From: Paracyclopina nana
Taxonomy: Eukaryota > Arthropoda > Copepoda > Cyclopoida > Cyclopettidae
Length of the DNA: 64,000 bases
NCBI GenBank assembly: GCA_019096065.1
Contig: JAGUCH010000010.1
Coordinates: forward strand, 62,001 to 126,000
Reading direction: 5' to 3'
Within the stretch, counting starts at the first letter, position 1. Every line of letters begins with the position of its first letter. The notes beneath the pieces were generated by a model that worked only from the letters and a program-made list of their open reading frames with translations, ran no database searches and had not been told where the DNA came from. A program made the translations under genes and the position numbers. Shown piece by piece: positions 12,155-23,210 of this stretch.

Positions 12155-15100
12155 ATGCTGACTGTCGAAGAGACTCAAATGGAGGACAAGTTTTGTGCCA
12201 AGTGCTCCAGACCGATCCTGGATGAGTATCTCACCACTCTCATGGATCAATGGTGGCATGAAAAGTGTGTCCAATGTGATGATTGTGGTGACCAACTCAC
12301 TGAGTCGTGCTACTCCAGGAATGGAGGGATTTTCTGCCAAACTGACTTCTACAGGTGGATATTATGATTACCAATGTTTGATGAAGATCTTGTCAAATTT
12401 CTAATTGCATGACTCAAATCATCAAGTGTGAAACAATTTAGCTTTGTTTGTTTGATATCTCAATTGAAATTCTAATTTGAGTTTTGACAAATCAAATTTT
12501 AATTTGACAAATCAAATTTCAATTCTACAAATCAAATTTTAATTTGACAAAGGAAATTTTAATTTAATGAATCAAATTTGAATTTTGTCTAATCAAAGTT
12601 CATTTTTGCCAATCAATGACTTTTGACAATACCAATTTGAAATTTCAATTTGAATTTGGAGCTGTCCAACTGAATTTGAGTTTGGCAAAATCTAGTTGAA
12701 AATTTAAAATTTTCCAACAGAATTTTATTTTTATTTTAACAAAGAATTTTGTTCAAGGATAGATGAACGCCGCAAAGATTAAAAACCAAGTGTTGTCGTG
12801 ATGGCAAAAAGTTCCATTTCATTTTGTGGTCATCAAAACATGACTGTGGTTGAAATAAGCAAAAACACATCCAAGCAAAGAATTCTCTTGACCCAGTTCA
12901 TCATTTATTTGGTGAAACATTATTCTAACATCCATTAAACATTTGAGCATAAAAAAGCAAATGTGGTTTTCTAAAAATCCACACACCTTTAAAAATATTC
13001 AAATGATCAATATTTAACCAGATAAATCCTTGCATTCGTTAAGAATAATTAAATTTGCTTTTAAAATGTAATTTCATGATAAAAATCAAATTTGATTACA
13101 AGCATCAAATTTGATTACAAGCATCAAATTTAATTACAAGCATCAAATTTGATTACAAGCATCAAATTCAAAATCAAATTGTATGTCAAAAATCATATTT
13201 GGAACAAAAATCAAATTAGTGGTCAAAATCAAATTAAATGTCAAAATCAAATTTGATGACAAAAATCAAATTTGTTTGTCAAATTAAATTTGATGACAAA
13301 AATAAAAAATTATATAGCAAAGCAAATTTGATGGTACAAGTAAAAATTGATCAAAAATATATCATTTGACAAAATTCAAATTTTTTTACGCTAATCAAAT
13401 TTGTTGACAATTATTTTTCAAAATTTTCAAAATTATTTCAGGCGATTTGCTCCGAAATGTTCTGGATGCGATTGCACTTTTAGGCCAACTGATTTGGTGC
13501 GAAAAGCACGTGACCACTTTTTCCACGTGAATTGCTTCGTGTGTGCAATTTGCCATCGCCAATTGATGACTGGAGATCAATTATTCATCATCAATGGGCA
13601 TTTGTTTGTATGCAAACAAGATTACTGCGACGGCAGAAACTATTTCCAACATGGCAACCACTTTTCAGGTAACAGAAAAATTTGAATAAGTTCAAATTAA
13701 AAAAATAAGTTGAAATTTGAAAAGAATAAGGTCACAAGAATCAAATTTTACTAGAATAAGTTCTAATTTGACTTGAATAAGATCAAACTTGAAAAGAATC
13801 AATTTTGACTAAAATATAGTCAAATCTGATAAGAATTTGAGCTGTATAAGGTCAAATTTGACAAGAATCAAATTTTACTTGAATAAGTTCAAACTTGAAA
13901 AGAATCAAATTTGACTGGAATAAGCTCAAATTTGACTTAAATCAAATTTGACTAGAATAAGGTCAAATTTAATAAGAATCAAATTTAAATTGAATTAGGT
14001 CAAAATAGTATGACTTAATCAAATAATAAAGCCAAGTTTGAAAATCAAAATCAAGTCAAAATTGACTCAAATAGGATCCAATTGAAAAACAGGGAGATAC
14101 TTTTGAGCATAACAGTAATAGAGTTGCCATTCATCATTTTGAATTATTAATGTTTTAATAGCACTGTTGACAAGTTAAGCGTATTGAGCCTATCAAGCGT
14201 AAATTGTCTCATTTCAATAAACCGCAAATCATGACAGATAGCGACAAGCAACCAATCGAGCATGAGGTGTCCAAGCTAGAAAGACCCGTTCATCTACTAC
14301 ATATGCGTAAAATTTGAAATTTGAAAAATTTAAATTAATTGGAATTAATGGATCGAGCTCCAAGTCGTGCCTTGTGCACTAGGCCTCAAATTTAGGGACA
14401 CGATGCATAAGCAAAATATCTATTTAAAGTGGGTCAAAACTGAATTAAAATCGGCCAAATTTTTTTATTCATATTCAAAATTTGGCCAAATAGCTCCGAA
14501 AATTTGATTAAATGCCTACTAATTTGCAATTTTAAATACCAATCAATTTGAATATTTTGAATAGGAAAAAATATATATTTTTTTTAATTTGTCAAAAAAA
14601 TTGAATAATTTGATTTGTTGTCCAAAATTGTAATTTTAAATGTAATTTCAAATGTGAAAATTCTGCTTTAAAAATCTTATTTTATTTGGGGAATAAAAAT
14701 TTAACTTTATTTCCGTTTTAATGGAAACATAATTAGAAAATTTGAATTTTTCTCGCAGCAGATGACCGGGGCCTTTTCTTCGTCTGAGAAAACCTTTGAG
14801 TTGTCATGAAAAATTCTCAATATTCATGCACGCAACTTTTACATCTGAATGAATATGAATGTGCGATTGCGGTCGAAATTTCGGAACAAATAATAAAAAA
14901 TGACATTTTTTATTATTACGTTGCAGCGCTCACATCGCAGGACATTGAAGACAACAATCAGCTGACGTTTGATCAGCAAAGATGTCAACAACCACCTTCC
15001 CTCCCCTTGATGTCAGCTGATGCCCTCAACATAGACTCGGCCAACAATTCTAAGCAAGATTTGACCAATGCACAGTGGGCCACGGAGACCCTTATTTCTC

Positions 15101-18100
15101 CATTTCAGCTAAATTATGAAATCCAGTTTCAAACACTTTTTTATCTTATAATAGTTCCTATGGGTTCTTGGTGATCAGAAATGGCCATTTAAAAGGCTCT
15201 AAATTCAATTTGATTTGTGAAATGAAGATCATTTTTGAGAAGCAACCCGAATTTGCTAAAAAAAATCTAAGAAAAAAGAAATGTCAAAAAGTGGCTACAA
15301 GCTTCAACTGTTCCATTAGAACTATAATTTTTTTTGGTTGAAGCCTTTAATTAGAGTTAGTTTAAGTATTTTAGGCCTCAAGAGAACAGGATTTCATTTA
15401 AAATAAGTGTCAAAATTGACCCAAAAAGATGACTCTTCTATTTGCATGTAAAACTAAACCAAATATTAGCAGAACTTTTTATGTCCAAGGTTGTCCAACC
15501 TATAACACTGTCAAATTAGAGAAAAAGTAATATGAACAGGGTTGAATTGCAAAAAAAGTGCGTGGATGTGCGTAAGACTTTGCTAGAAAGAGTTAAAAGT
15601 TCGAGTTTTACAGTCATTTAGGGGCTTTGCTAATGCACTGCCGATTTGACGAAAAATCAGAAATGGAGGAAAATGCTTCAACGGGACCCACTGTGCAATG
15701 ATCACAATTTGGATTCTGCAGGTTTCTTTCCTTTTACTTTAGTCAAATGTATATGGTCAAATTTGACTCAAACATAGTCAACTTTGACTGACACATAATC
15801 AATTTTGGCTCATAAATTCTCAAACATTTGACTCAAATATAATCAATTTTGACTCAAACATTTGACTCAAATATAATTAATTTTGACTCAAACATATGAA
15901 TAAAAAATCTGACTCGAATATTTGACTCGGATATTTGACTCAAACATTTGACTCGGATATTTGACTCAAACATTTGACTCAAATAGAGTCAACTTTGATT
16001 CAATTATAGTCAAATTTGATTCAATTATAGTCAAATTTGATTCAATTATAGTCAAATTTGGCTCAAACGTAGGCAAAGACTCAAAAATATACATGATCAA
16101 ATTTGAATCAACTTTCATCAAATTTGACTCATTCATACTTTTTTATATGTAGTATTTGAAATTTGGCTGGATTTGATGTAATTGCGGCTTTTTGGAAGCA
16201 GAACTGTGGCTTTAATTGTTTCGTCAAAAAGTAGCTCTCCCCTTTTGCTGACACTTTTCTATCATTGCACAGTGGGTCAAAAAGCCATTTTCACGCGCAT
16301 GAGAAAATCCGCCAAATCGCCCGAATTCTCATTTAACCACCAATTTTCAACTTCTAATTGGGTTGACTTCTAGGCAATGAAAAGAGCCAAAAATGGTTTG
16401 AATTGACAGATACATATTCAAATTTGACTTCAAAGTCAAACTTAGCGTGAATAAGTTTTCAGCAAGAAAAATGGTAGAATAGCTTTTTTGCCCATTTTTG
16501 GGCATCCATAACTTTTGATTGGAATCGAATTGAATTGTTCTTTTATGACTGAGAGGTCAATCAGACCCCATTTAATGATTATTCATCAAAATTGGCTGCG
16601 GAAATTTGCGGACTTGGGAGTTCTGAATGTCCGTGTTTAGCTGACGGTCCTATGAAAATTTACTCCTTCGATTTCGCGAGTTTTTTTCTAGTAAGCGTCC
16701 AGTAAGCATTTTGAGCCACTGTGCATTGTATAATGGAAAGGTAGCACTTATGATTAATGGTGAATTAATATTCATGGCAAATGAGGATTGTTGACAGCCA
16801 CGAAAAAGCTCAAAATGAGTACAGAATATCTCAGTAATCAAAGCAATTTGCTGATTAGGCTTAAAACACTGCAATTGACTCAATGACTGAAACTGACTCG
16901 AAATCTGGGCATTTTATCTTTTTGACTTAAACAGGGTCATGATACTTAAAATCCGGTTCATGATGCCTTAAACTGGTTCATGAGACTTTACAAACAAGTT
17001 CATGAGACTTAAAAACTGGTTCATGAGACTTAAAAACTGGTTCATGAGACTTAAAAAATGGTTCATGAGACTTAAAAACTGGTTCATGAGACTTAAAAAT
17101 GGTTCATGAGACTTAAAAACTGGTTCATGAGACTTAAAAACTGGTTCATGAGACTTAAAAACTGACTCGTGAGACTTAAACAGGCTCATGAGAGTTAAAC
17201 TGGCTCCTGATACTTAAAACTCTCTCATGAGACTTAAAAACTGGTTCATGAGACTTAAAAACTGGTTCATGAGACTTAAAAACTGGCTCATGATACTTAA
17301 AACTATCTCATGAGACTTAAAAACTGGTTCATGAGACTTAAAAACTGGTTCATGAGACTTAAAAACTGGCTCATGATACTTAAAACTATCTCATGAGACT
17401 TAAAAACTGGTTCATGAGACTTAAAAACTAGTTCATGAGACTTAAAAGCAGATTCATGAGACTTAAAAACTGGTTCATGAGACTTAAAAGCAGGTTCATG
17501 AGACTTAAAAACTGGTTCGTGAGACTTAAAAACCGGTTCATGAGACTTAAAAACTGGCTCATGAGACTTAAAAACTGGCTCATGAGACTTAAATTGGTCC
17601 ATGAGACTTAAATTGTGACTCCTGTGAGTCAAATAAGGCAAATGACTAACTATTATTGAAATGAAACTGACTTTATGTTTTCAGATGATGAGAAACAGCT
17701 GAGCAAAACTGAGAATATTACTGGGAAGAGGCGAGGACCGAGAACCACCATTAAAACCAAGCAATTGGAGATGCTCAAAAGTGCCTTCAATTTGACACCA
17801 AAGCCATCCAGACATTTGAGGGAGCAATTGGCCAAGGAAACTGGATTGCCCATGAGAGTGATCCAAGTAAGCTTAAATCCTTAACTTAAGACTTGAACTT
17901 AAGACATTTGTCTTAAATATGCTTATAAAGTCTTAAAACTAAGCTGACTTAAAATAAAGTCTTATTTATCATATCATATAATAAGTCAAAGTCTTAATCC
18001 TAAGATACCTCATTAAGTATTGTGTACTTAATTAAACTTAAAAAAAACTTATAGGAATTCTCAACTAAGTCTTCTTCATCATATCATACTTAAACTCCAA

Positions 18101-21100
18101 GTCTTAAACCTCAGAAACTTAAGTGATAAAGTTGACTAAAAAATAATTAGAAATACTTAAGTACTATATACTATAATTTTGTATATGTATTTTTAAGGAG
18201 AGAACTTAGTGGGCTTAAAATTAAGGATCAGTTCCACAACTCCTAAGTCTTAATCATCAAATGATACTTAAATTTGAACTTAGTGGGCTTAAAATTAAGA
18301 ATCAGTTGCACAACTCCTAAGTCTTCATACTCAAATGATACTTAAATTTGAACTTAGTGGGCTTAAAATTAAGAATCAGTTGCACAACTCCTAAGTCTTC
18401 ATACTCAAATGAAACTTAAATTTGAACTTAGTGGGCTTAAAATTTTTTGTAGCATATTTTTAAAGAGAGAAGTTAAAGTTTTTAGTGGAATTATTGGAGC
18501 AGCTGAAAGTTGTGACTCAACTGAGGGCAATTGTACAAAAGGAGATTTCATCTGTACTAGACGAGAGTCCACGTGGCTTTCTCTTCTCCCCTCAATGAAA
18601 CCAACAACAAGCTTAGCTTTTCTGTATGTGACTCCTCGGGCTGATAAGGGAAAATGGATAGAGCTGATTTTCCCTCTGGCTGAATTGCCCGAGCTTCAAA
18701 TGGTTTTGGGGACAAAACATCCATTTTACCCCGCGTGGGAATTGAATCACCGTTTTAATTTTAAGGCTTAAAAAAGGTATTTTCAGACCTAAAAAATTCC
18801 TTTTTTAAGACACTTAAAATGTACCTAAGATTTAAGGCTTTAGATCATTTAAAAAAAATAATCAAACCTTAGGTTCTTAAGTCTTGATTAAAAAAGAACT
18901 TAAGCCTTAAGAATGTGACTTAAGAATCTTAAGTGCCTACAAAAGGTATTTTCAGACCTTAAAAATTCCTTTTTAAAGACACTTAAAATGTACCTAAGAT
19001 TTAAGGCTTTAGGTCATTTAAAAAAAAAATATCATCAAACCTTAGGTTCTTAAGCCTTGATTAAAAAAGAACCTAACCCTTAAGAATTTGACTTAAGAAT
19101 CTTAAGTGCCTAAGTGTTTTAAGAACATCCTAAAAAATTGCTTTTTAGGATGTTATTTCAACACTAAGACTTTAGGCACTTTAGATTCTTAGATTCTTAA
19201 GTGCTTGAAGCATTTAAGTAAGTCTATAAAACATCTTAATGTTTCCTTAAATCCTAATTACTTAAGTTTTAGAAACTTAAATAAGTGCTCAAAAATCCTC
19301 TGAACTAACACAACTTTAAATTTCTAAAGTCAGTTTAAAAGCTTAAAACTTTTTTGACCAGCTTGATTTTTCAAAGTTTTTAAGGCTCTTAATTTCCAAG
19401 GAAAAGGAGAGTCGAGTCCATTTTTTTAGGGCATTTCTGAGCTGTTTTTAATTCTGCATGACCACCTAGATAGGGGAAAGAACGTAGGAACTGGTTATCA
19501 CAGTAGTGTTCTCAGCGGGGGGATCGAGCTTGAAAAAACAAGGAGCAAAGCGGATTACTCTGAGCTTGACCCATACTCGTTACAGCACTGAGATGAATTA
19601 CATTACATAAAGGAGGGAGAGATTTTGAATGACTGCTGTCACTTGATAAGAAACATGAGTCCCCTGTCAATCCACTGTGCAACTAAATACCACCACTATT
19701 ATGTAAGCCAATTTGAGCACACACTCAAAAAATCACAGTACTCTATATTTACTTTTTTTGGAAATGGCCAAAAAATGGGAAACCATAGCACTCTACTGTT
19801 GTCGTAATTGCTCAGTGCTATATTTTAAATACTTTTAAAAACATGAATTTTAAACAAAGATTTTAATATAAAAATACCATTATTTTGAAAAAATATCATT
19901 TAAAATATGCCATAATTTTTAAAAATGCTTTTTAGAAAATACTATGATTTAAAAAAATGCTATGATTTTAAAACATACTATAACTAAAAAAAAATACTTT
20001 AAAACAAAAAATACTATAATTAAAAAAATACCTTAATTTTGAGAAATACTATTTTTTTAAAATACTATAATTTAAAAAATACTATAATTTTAAAAAATAC
20101 TATTATTTAAAACATACTATAATTAGGAAATAACTTTTATTTGGAACTTACTTTGTTGCATTTGCATACCGAGTTTAAGTTTAAGCTAAGCTAAGGCTAA
20201 GATAAGCAAGGTCACTTTTCAGGCTTTTAACTCAGTAATTCCTGAGTCAATTGGTACCAAATTTGGCAAGTTTCATACTTAGGCTATCTCAATAGCGCAT
20301 GCCAAATTTAGTCGAGATCCGAGGCCGCTACGCAGAGGCCGTTGTCGCCTTGCTTAACTTCTAGCGTAGCTAGCTTTAATCAAAGCGAAAACGACCTTGA
20401 CAAATCATCCTCGGATCTCCACCAAATTTGGCATGGACATTTGCTATGTGATCCTCATGATTTCTACGGCATTTGTTTCAAGTCATCTCAGTCATTACTG
20501 AGTCGCGAGCCTGTAAAGCGCCTTGCTTAGCTTTGCTCAACGAATAAGCGAGGTTGAATTCGCTCCTTTTTACTGACATATGGATTCTTGAGAGTGATGG
20601 TTGTCTCTTAACCCTGTCCCATATGTCAAGTCACAATTGTGGAAGGGGATTGAAAAGATGAGCAGATTAGGTGAAAAAGATGAATATTGCATGCTGAGCC
20701 CAAATGTCGACCCATCACTCCCTTTTTGCCCCCAAAATGGATGGAGACATTTCATGCTTTTTACTTAGCCGAGGGCCCGCTCATCTGCCAATTTTGAGAA
20801 AATGCTATTTTTGAAATTCACTTCCATTCTAAATTAGGCCAATTTTGAAAATGGTCATTTTAAATTTGAATGGAGTTTTAAGGGCCAAAAAAGTATTAAA
20901 AACTAGATTTTTATCTATTTAAGTAAACATATGTATAAGTATGTATTATATTTTTTCGTGGGAAAAATAGTTATTTTTCAAGAACTTTTTTTTGAGTTTA
21001 TGTTCAAACTTTGTTAAATAGTGATTTTCAAAACTTTTTTTCTAAGCTGTAATTTTCAAATTATTTGTTTTTTAAAAATTGCCAATTTTGAAAATTTATT

Positions 21101-22933
21101 TATATAGTCATTTTCAGGCTGAATTATTTATTAAAATTGCATTATTTTTTAGATTTCCTTCAAGTGATTTTGAAATGTCATTATTTTGCAAATTGTGAAT
21201 TTTACCATATTTTATTGCAAACTTTCATAGTTTTAACTTTTTTGAGGTAATATGTAAAAATACGCTTTTTAAAGAACAAACATTGGCAGATGAGCAGGGC
21301 CTTGGCCAATGGTGTGAATAACAGCGACATTTATTGACTCAAACGTGTTTTCTCAATAGTGAAAAGAAGCCAATAATTCAGGATTTTTAAGGCCGAAAAA
21401 GTCGTAAAAGTGATGCTGACACCAAAAGGATGCTCACGCATAAAAACCAATCCTTTCTTAGCCTAATTGAGAAATCTGCGGCCAAAAAGGGCAGCAAATC
21501 TTTTAAAAGCCTCCACGAGGTGGAAAACAAGGTTTGAAAACATGGCAAAAACTGGTTAAATAAGTTAAGTAAGCAGAAATGTCTGAGGGTTAAAAAAGTG
21601 ACTCAAACATGTGAGTTTTAACTCATATTTAAAGTTAAGTAAAGTATGTGATTTAAATATGTGAGTCGAATCTGTGAGTCCAATATGCAATGCAAACATC
21701 TTGAGAGTCAAATATGTGAGTCAAATTTGTGAGTCAAATATGTGAGGTAAACCTGTGAGTCAATTATGTGAGTCAATTATGTGAGTCAGTTATGTGAGTC
21801 AAACCTGTGAGTCAAATCTGGAAGTCTACCATGTGAGTCTACCATGTGAGTCAAAATTGTGAGTCAAATATGTGAGTCAAAATGGTGAGTCAAAATTGTG
21901 AGTCAAAATTGTGAGTCAAATATGTGAGTCAAAATGGTGAGTCAAATATGTGAGTCCAATGTATGTGAGTAAAATATGTGAGTTAAATATGTGAGTCAAA
22001 TATGTGAGTCAAATATGAGAGCATAATCTATGAGCCAAATCTGTGAGCCAACCTGAGAGACTTGTATGTGAGTTTGACAAGCCTAATATTTGTCATTATA
22101 TACAAATCTTCGAGTCATGTCTATTTTTAAATCTATTAGTCAAATTTGTGTATTGAATCTATGAGTCAATTTCCTAAGGCAAATCTATGATGTGAGTCAA
22201 ATCTATGAGGCATATTTACGAGTCAAATCTATGAGTCATATGTATAAGTCACATCTATGAGTCATATGTATAAGTCAAATTGATGAGTTAAATCCATTAG
22301 TCAAATCTATGAGTCAAATTGATGAGTCAAATTGATGAGTCAAATCAATGAGTCAAATCTATGAGTCAAATATATGAGTCAAATTGATGAGTCAAATTGA
22401 TGAGTCAAATCAATGAGTCAAATCAATGAGTCAAATCAATGAGTCAAATCAATGAGTCAAATCAATGAGTCAAATCTATGAGTCAAATCAATGAGTCAAA
22501 CCAATGAGTCAAACCAATGAGTCAAACCAATGAGTCAAACCAATGAGTCGAATCCTTGAGTCAAATCTAAGAGTCAAATCAATTAAAAGCATTAAAACAC
22601 ATTTTCTGCATTTTTCAGGTTTGGTTTCAAAACAAGCGGAGCAAAGAGAGGCGAATGAGGCAAATTTGCAACCGGAACAAGTACTCAAATACCGCCAACA
22701 ATTTCCCTCAAAAAACGCCACCCAACAACGGCTTCTTTTTCTACGATGAACGACGGCCAGAGTTGCCAGAGTTTCCAGCCGACTACCAGAGTTTCTCGCC
22801 AATTCTGGCCGAAAGTGGCCACTTTGAAAATGGTAAACAAACAGCTGACTTTCCAGGCATCTAAAATGTTTTTTTTTTTCAATTCACAGATCTTTTGCCA
22901 TCAATGGAGGAAATGAATTCTGCTGAGCTTTAG
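12155..22933 (+). CDS. Lhx1/5: LIM-homeodomain transcription factor, Lhx1/Lhx5 (lin-11/mec-3) class; six exons, one carrying a transposon
   Basis: Exons are 12155-12354 (LIM1), 13442-13668 (LIM2), 14927-15721 (linker, interrupted by a transposon at 15071-15695), 17685-17866 (homeobox, first part), 22619-22832 (recognition helix and tail) and 22890-22933. Without the transposon the total is 343 residues. LIM1 spans about 14-66, LIM2 73-129 and the homeodomain 213-272. The homeodomain keeps RRGPRTTIK, the helix-3 core [13 protein letters not shown] and Gln50. The acceptor splits YR|RF exactly as in the FFRRFGTKC junction of vertebrate Lhx1. The homeobox intron falls between residues 46 and 47 (IQ|VW). 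Lhx1/5 proteins bind DNA and the Ldb/Chip cofactor through their LIM domains, and specify neurons and mesoderm. The protein is shorter than vertebrate Lhx1 (about 400 residues), having lost most of the C-terminal region. A later in-frame ATG at 12179 would sit closer to LIM1, as in vertebrates. Without the last intron the frame stops at 22864. Confidence 0.92.
12470..12725. repeat. ATCAAATTTTAATTTGACAA array, Lhx1/5 intron 1
   Basis: About 18-20 bp degenerate units rich in CAAATTTGA-like palindromic words just after exon 1. It is followed by about 350 bp of AT-rich unique sequence before a related array resumes at 13080. Confidence 0.75.
13080..13400. repeat. ATCAAATTTGATGACAAAA array, Lhx1/5 intron 1
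   Basis: Units such as AAGCATCAAATTTGATTAC and AAAATCAAATTTGATGAC run up to the acceptor of the LIM2 exon. TCAAATTTGA is a perfect palindrome, so single strands of this intron could form many small hairpins. Confidence 0.8.
13690..14060. repeat. AATAAGGTCAAATTTGACTAG array, Lhx1/5 intron 2
   Basis: About 22-bp degenerate units (AATCAAATTTGACTAGAATA, then AGTTC) start directly after the LIM2 exon. It is the same CAAATTTGA core as intron 1 with a different spacer, so related but locally private. Confidence 0.8.
15071..15695. mobile_element. 625-bp non-autonomous DNA transposon with CACAGTG ends, Transib/RAG-like, inside Lhx1/5 exon 3
   Basis: Both ends are CACAGTGGG in inverted orientation. 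Aligned without gaps, the terminal inverted repeats match at 27 of the first 36 positions, including a shared CTCCATTTC at positions 29-36. It is flanked by exact 5-bp duplications CAATG (15066-15070 and 15696-15700). No transposase frame is present. A CAC-starting terminus with a 5-bp target duplication fits Transib, the superfamily related to RAG1. CACAGTG equals the V(D)J signal heptamer; a clear nonamer at fixed spacing is not seen. The insertion splits the Lhx1/5 linker exon. The superfamily call is by termini only. Confidence 0.8.
15740..16165. repeat. GTCAAATTTGACTCAAACATA array, Lhx1/5 intron 3
   Basis: About 20-25 bp units combining TTTGACTCAAA with ATAGTCAA. Three nearly perfect copies of TTCAATTATAGTCAAATTTG occur around 16008-16060. 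It lies between the two CACAGTG transposons. Confidence 0.8.
16268..16723. mobile_element. 456-bp non-autonomous DNA transposon with CACAGTG ends, Transib/RAG-like, in Lhx1/5 intron 3
   Basis: Inverted CACAGTGG termini match at 28 of 40 positions without gaps (shared TCAAAA and GAAAA blocks). The flanks are exact 5-bp duplications CATTG (16263-16267 and 16724-16728). It shares ends, but no obvious interior, with the element at 15071-15695. Its target is the reverse complement of that element's target, which suggests a preferred pentamer. It has no coding capacity. Confidence 0.8.
16920..17640. repeat. AAAAACTGGTTCATGAGACTT 20-bp array, Lhx1/5 intron 3
   Basis: About 33 copies of a 20-21 bp unit (CTGGTTCATGAGACTTAAAA), very regular, with a 60-80 bp higher-order pattern where CTATCTCATGAGACTT variants recur. 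TCATGA is palindromic. Because the unit is near a multiple of three, the minus strand shows long spurious open frames (FKSHEPV repeats). It ends 40 bp before the homeobox exon. Confidence 0.92.
17885..18430. repeat. TTAAGTCTTAA-rich array ending in a 73-bp tandem triplication
   Basis: Loose CTTAAGTC/TTAAAC units follow the homeobox exon. From about 18196 a unit of about 73-85 bp (GAACTTAGTGGGCTTAAAAT, then CAACTCCTAAGTCTT) occurs three to four times with few changes, indicating recent local duplication. Confidence 0.8.
18431..18770. other. Non-repetitive island in Lhx1/5 intron 4
   Basis: A higher-complexity stretch between arrays, with an open frame of about 120 codons on the + strand (18409-18771). 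It is not bounded by clear splice sites and has no recognisable domain. It could be a transposon remnant, a regulatory element or chance. I do not call it a gene. Confidence 0.3.
18771..19330. repeat. ~170-bp tandem duplication and TTAAGGCTTTAAG array
   Basis: A block starting AAAAGGTATTTTCAGACC begins near 18773 and again near 18941. Both copies run through the same series of CTTAGGTTCTTAAGTC-like words. Looser CTTAAG-type units follow to about 19330. Confidence 0.8.
19331..19835. other. Unassigned part of Lhx1/5 intron 4
   Basis: Mixed unique sequence with no gene seen. CCACTGTG at 19672-19679 looks like an isolated end of a CACAGTG-type element, but I found no partner end with matching flanks. 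Confidence 0.4.
19836..20130. repeat. AAAATACTATAATTTTAAA array
   Basis: Very AT-rich 15-20 bp units (ATACTATAATTTAAAAA) of low complexity within intron 4. Confidence 0.75.
20160..20560. mobile_element. Dispersed element copy A with AAGCTAAG / CTTAGCTT ends
   Basis: The core 20220-20510 resembles 33490-33790: shared words in the same order include TTGGTACCA, TTTGGCAAGTTTC, CATTTGCTATG and CCTCATGATTTCT. The left edge has AAGCTAAGCTAAGGCTAAG and the right edge CCTTGCTTAGC, i.e. inverted ends. The interior has GAGATCCGAGG against CCTCGGATCTCC, so it can fold back. No coding sequence is recognised. Probably a MITE-like family. Confidence 0.65.
20773..21301. mobile_element. Possible ~530-bp element with GCTCATCTGCCAAT terminal inverted repeat
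   Basis: GGGCCCGCTCATCTGCCAAT near 20773 is mirrored by ATTGGCAGATGAGCAGGGCC ending near 21301. The interior is strongly AT-rich without a frame. The target duplication is not clear, so the exact ends are uncertain. Confidence 0.55.
21590..22570. repeat. TGTGAGTCAAATA / GATGAGTCAAATC array, Lhx1/5 intron 4
   Basis: About 13-bp units: first ATGTGAGTCAAAT (21600-22020), then a transitional zone, then ATGAGTCAAATCA (22200-22560), nearly perfect near the end. It stops about 60 bp before the acceptor of the helix-3 exon. TGAGTCA, the AP-1-type bZIP site, occurs dozens of times. Confidence 0.92.
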
Positions 22934-23210
22934 CAATGTAAACAAAACAAGTCATTTCGTCAATTGTGATGCAACAGCAGCGCCACCTATCAACAAAAAT
23001 TGCACCCAACTTGACAATATTAAAATTCTCGCTAGAAAAAACTTTTGCCAAATTAAATGAGTCGTAATTTGACTCAGCTTGACTCAAAAGTTGAATCAAT
23101 ACAGGAAAATGACAGAGAAACGTAAATTATGACAGAAAATTGAAAATTGAAGCAGTATTAATTTGACCTAATTTAATATGCCTCAAAAACTGCCTCACTG
23201 GTTCATTTTG
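22934..23210. other. 3' flank of Lhx1/5
   Basis: Presumed 3' UTR and downstream sequence. A variant poly(A) word ATTAAA lies at 23019; no AATAAA was seen close by. No other gene. Confidence 0.45.

Noticed and set aside
16968-17641. FKSHEPV-repeat minus-strand frames
   Set aside because: Artefact of the 20-21 bp array inside Lhx1/5 intron 3, antisense to a confirmed gene.
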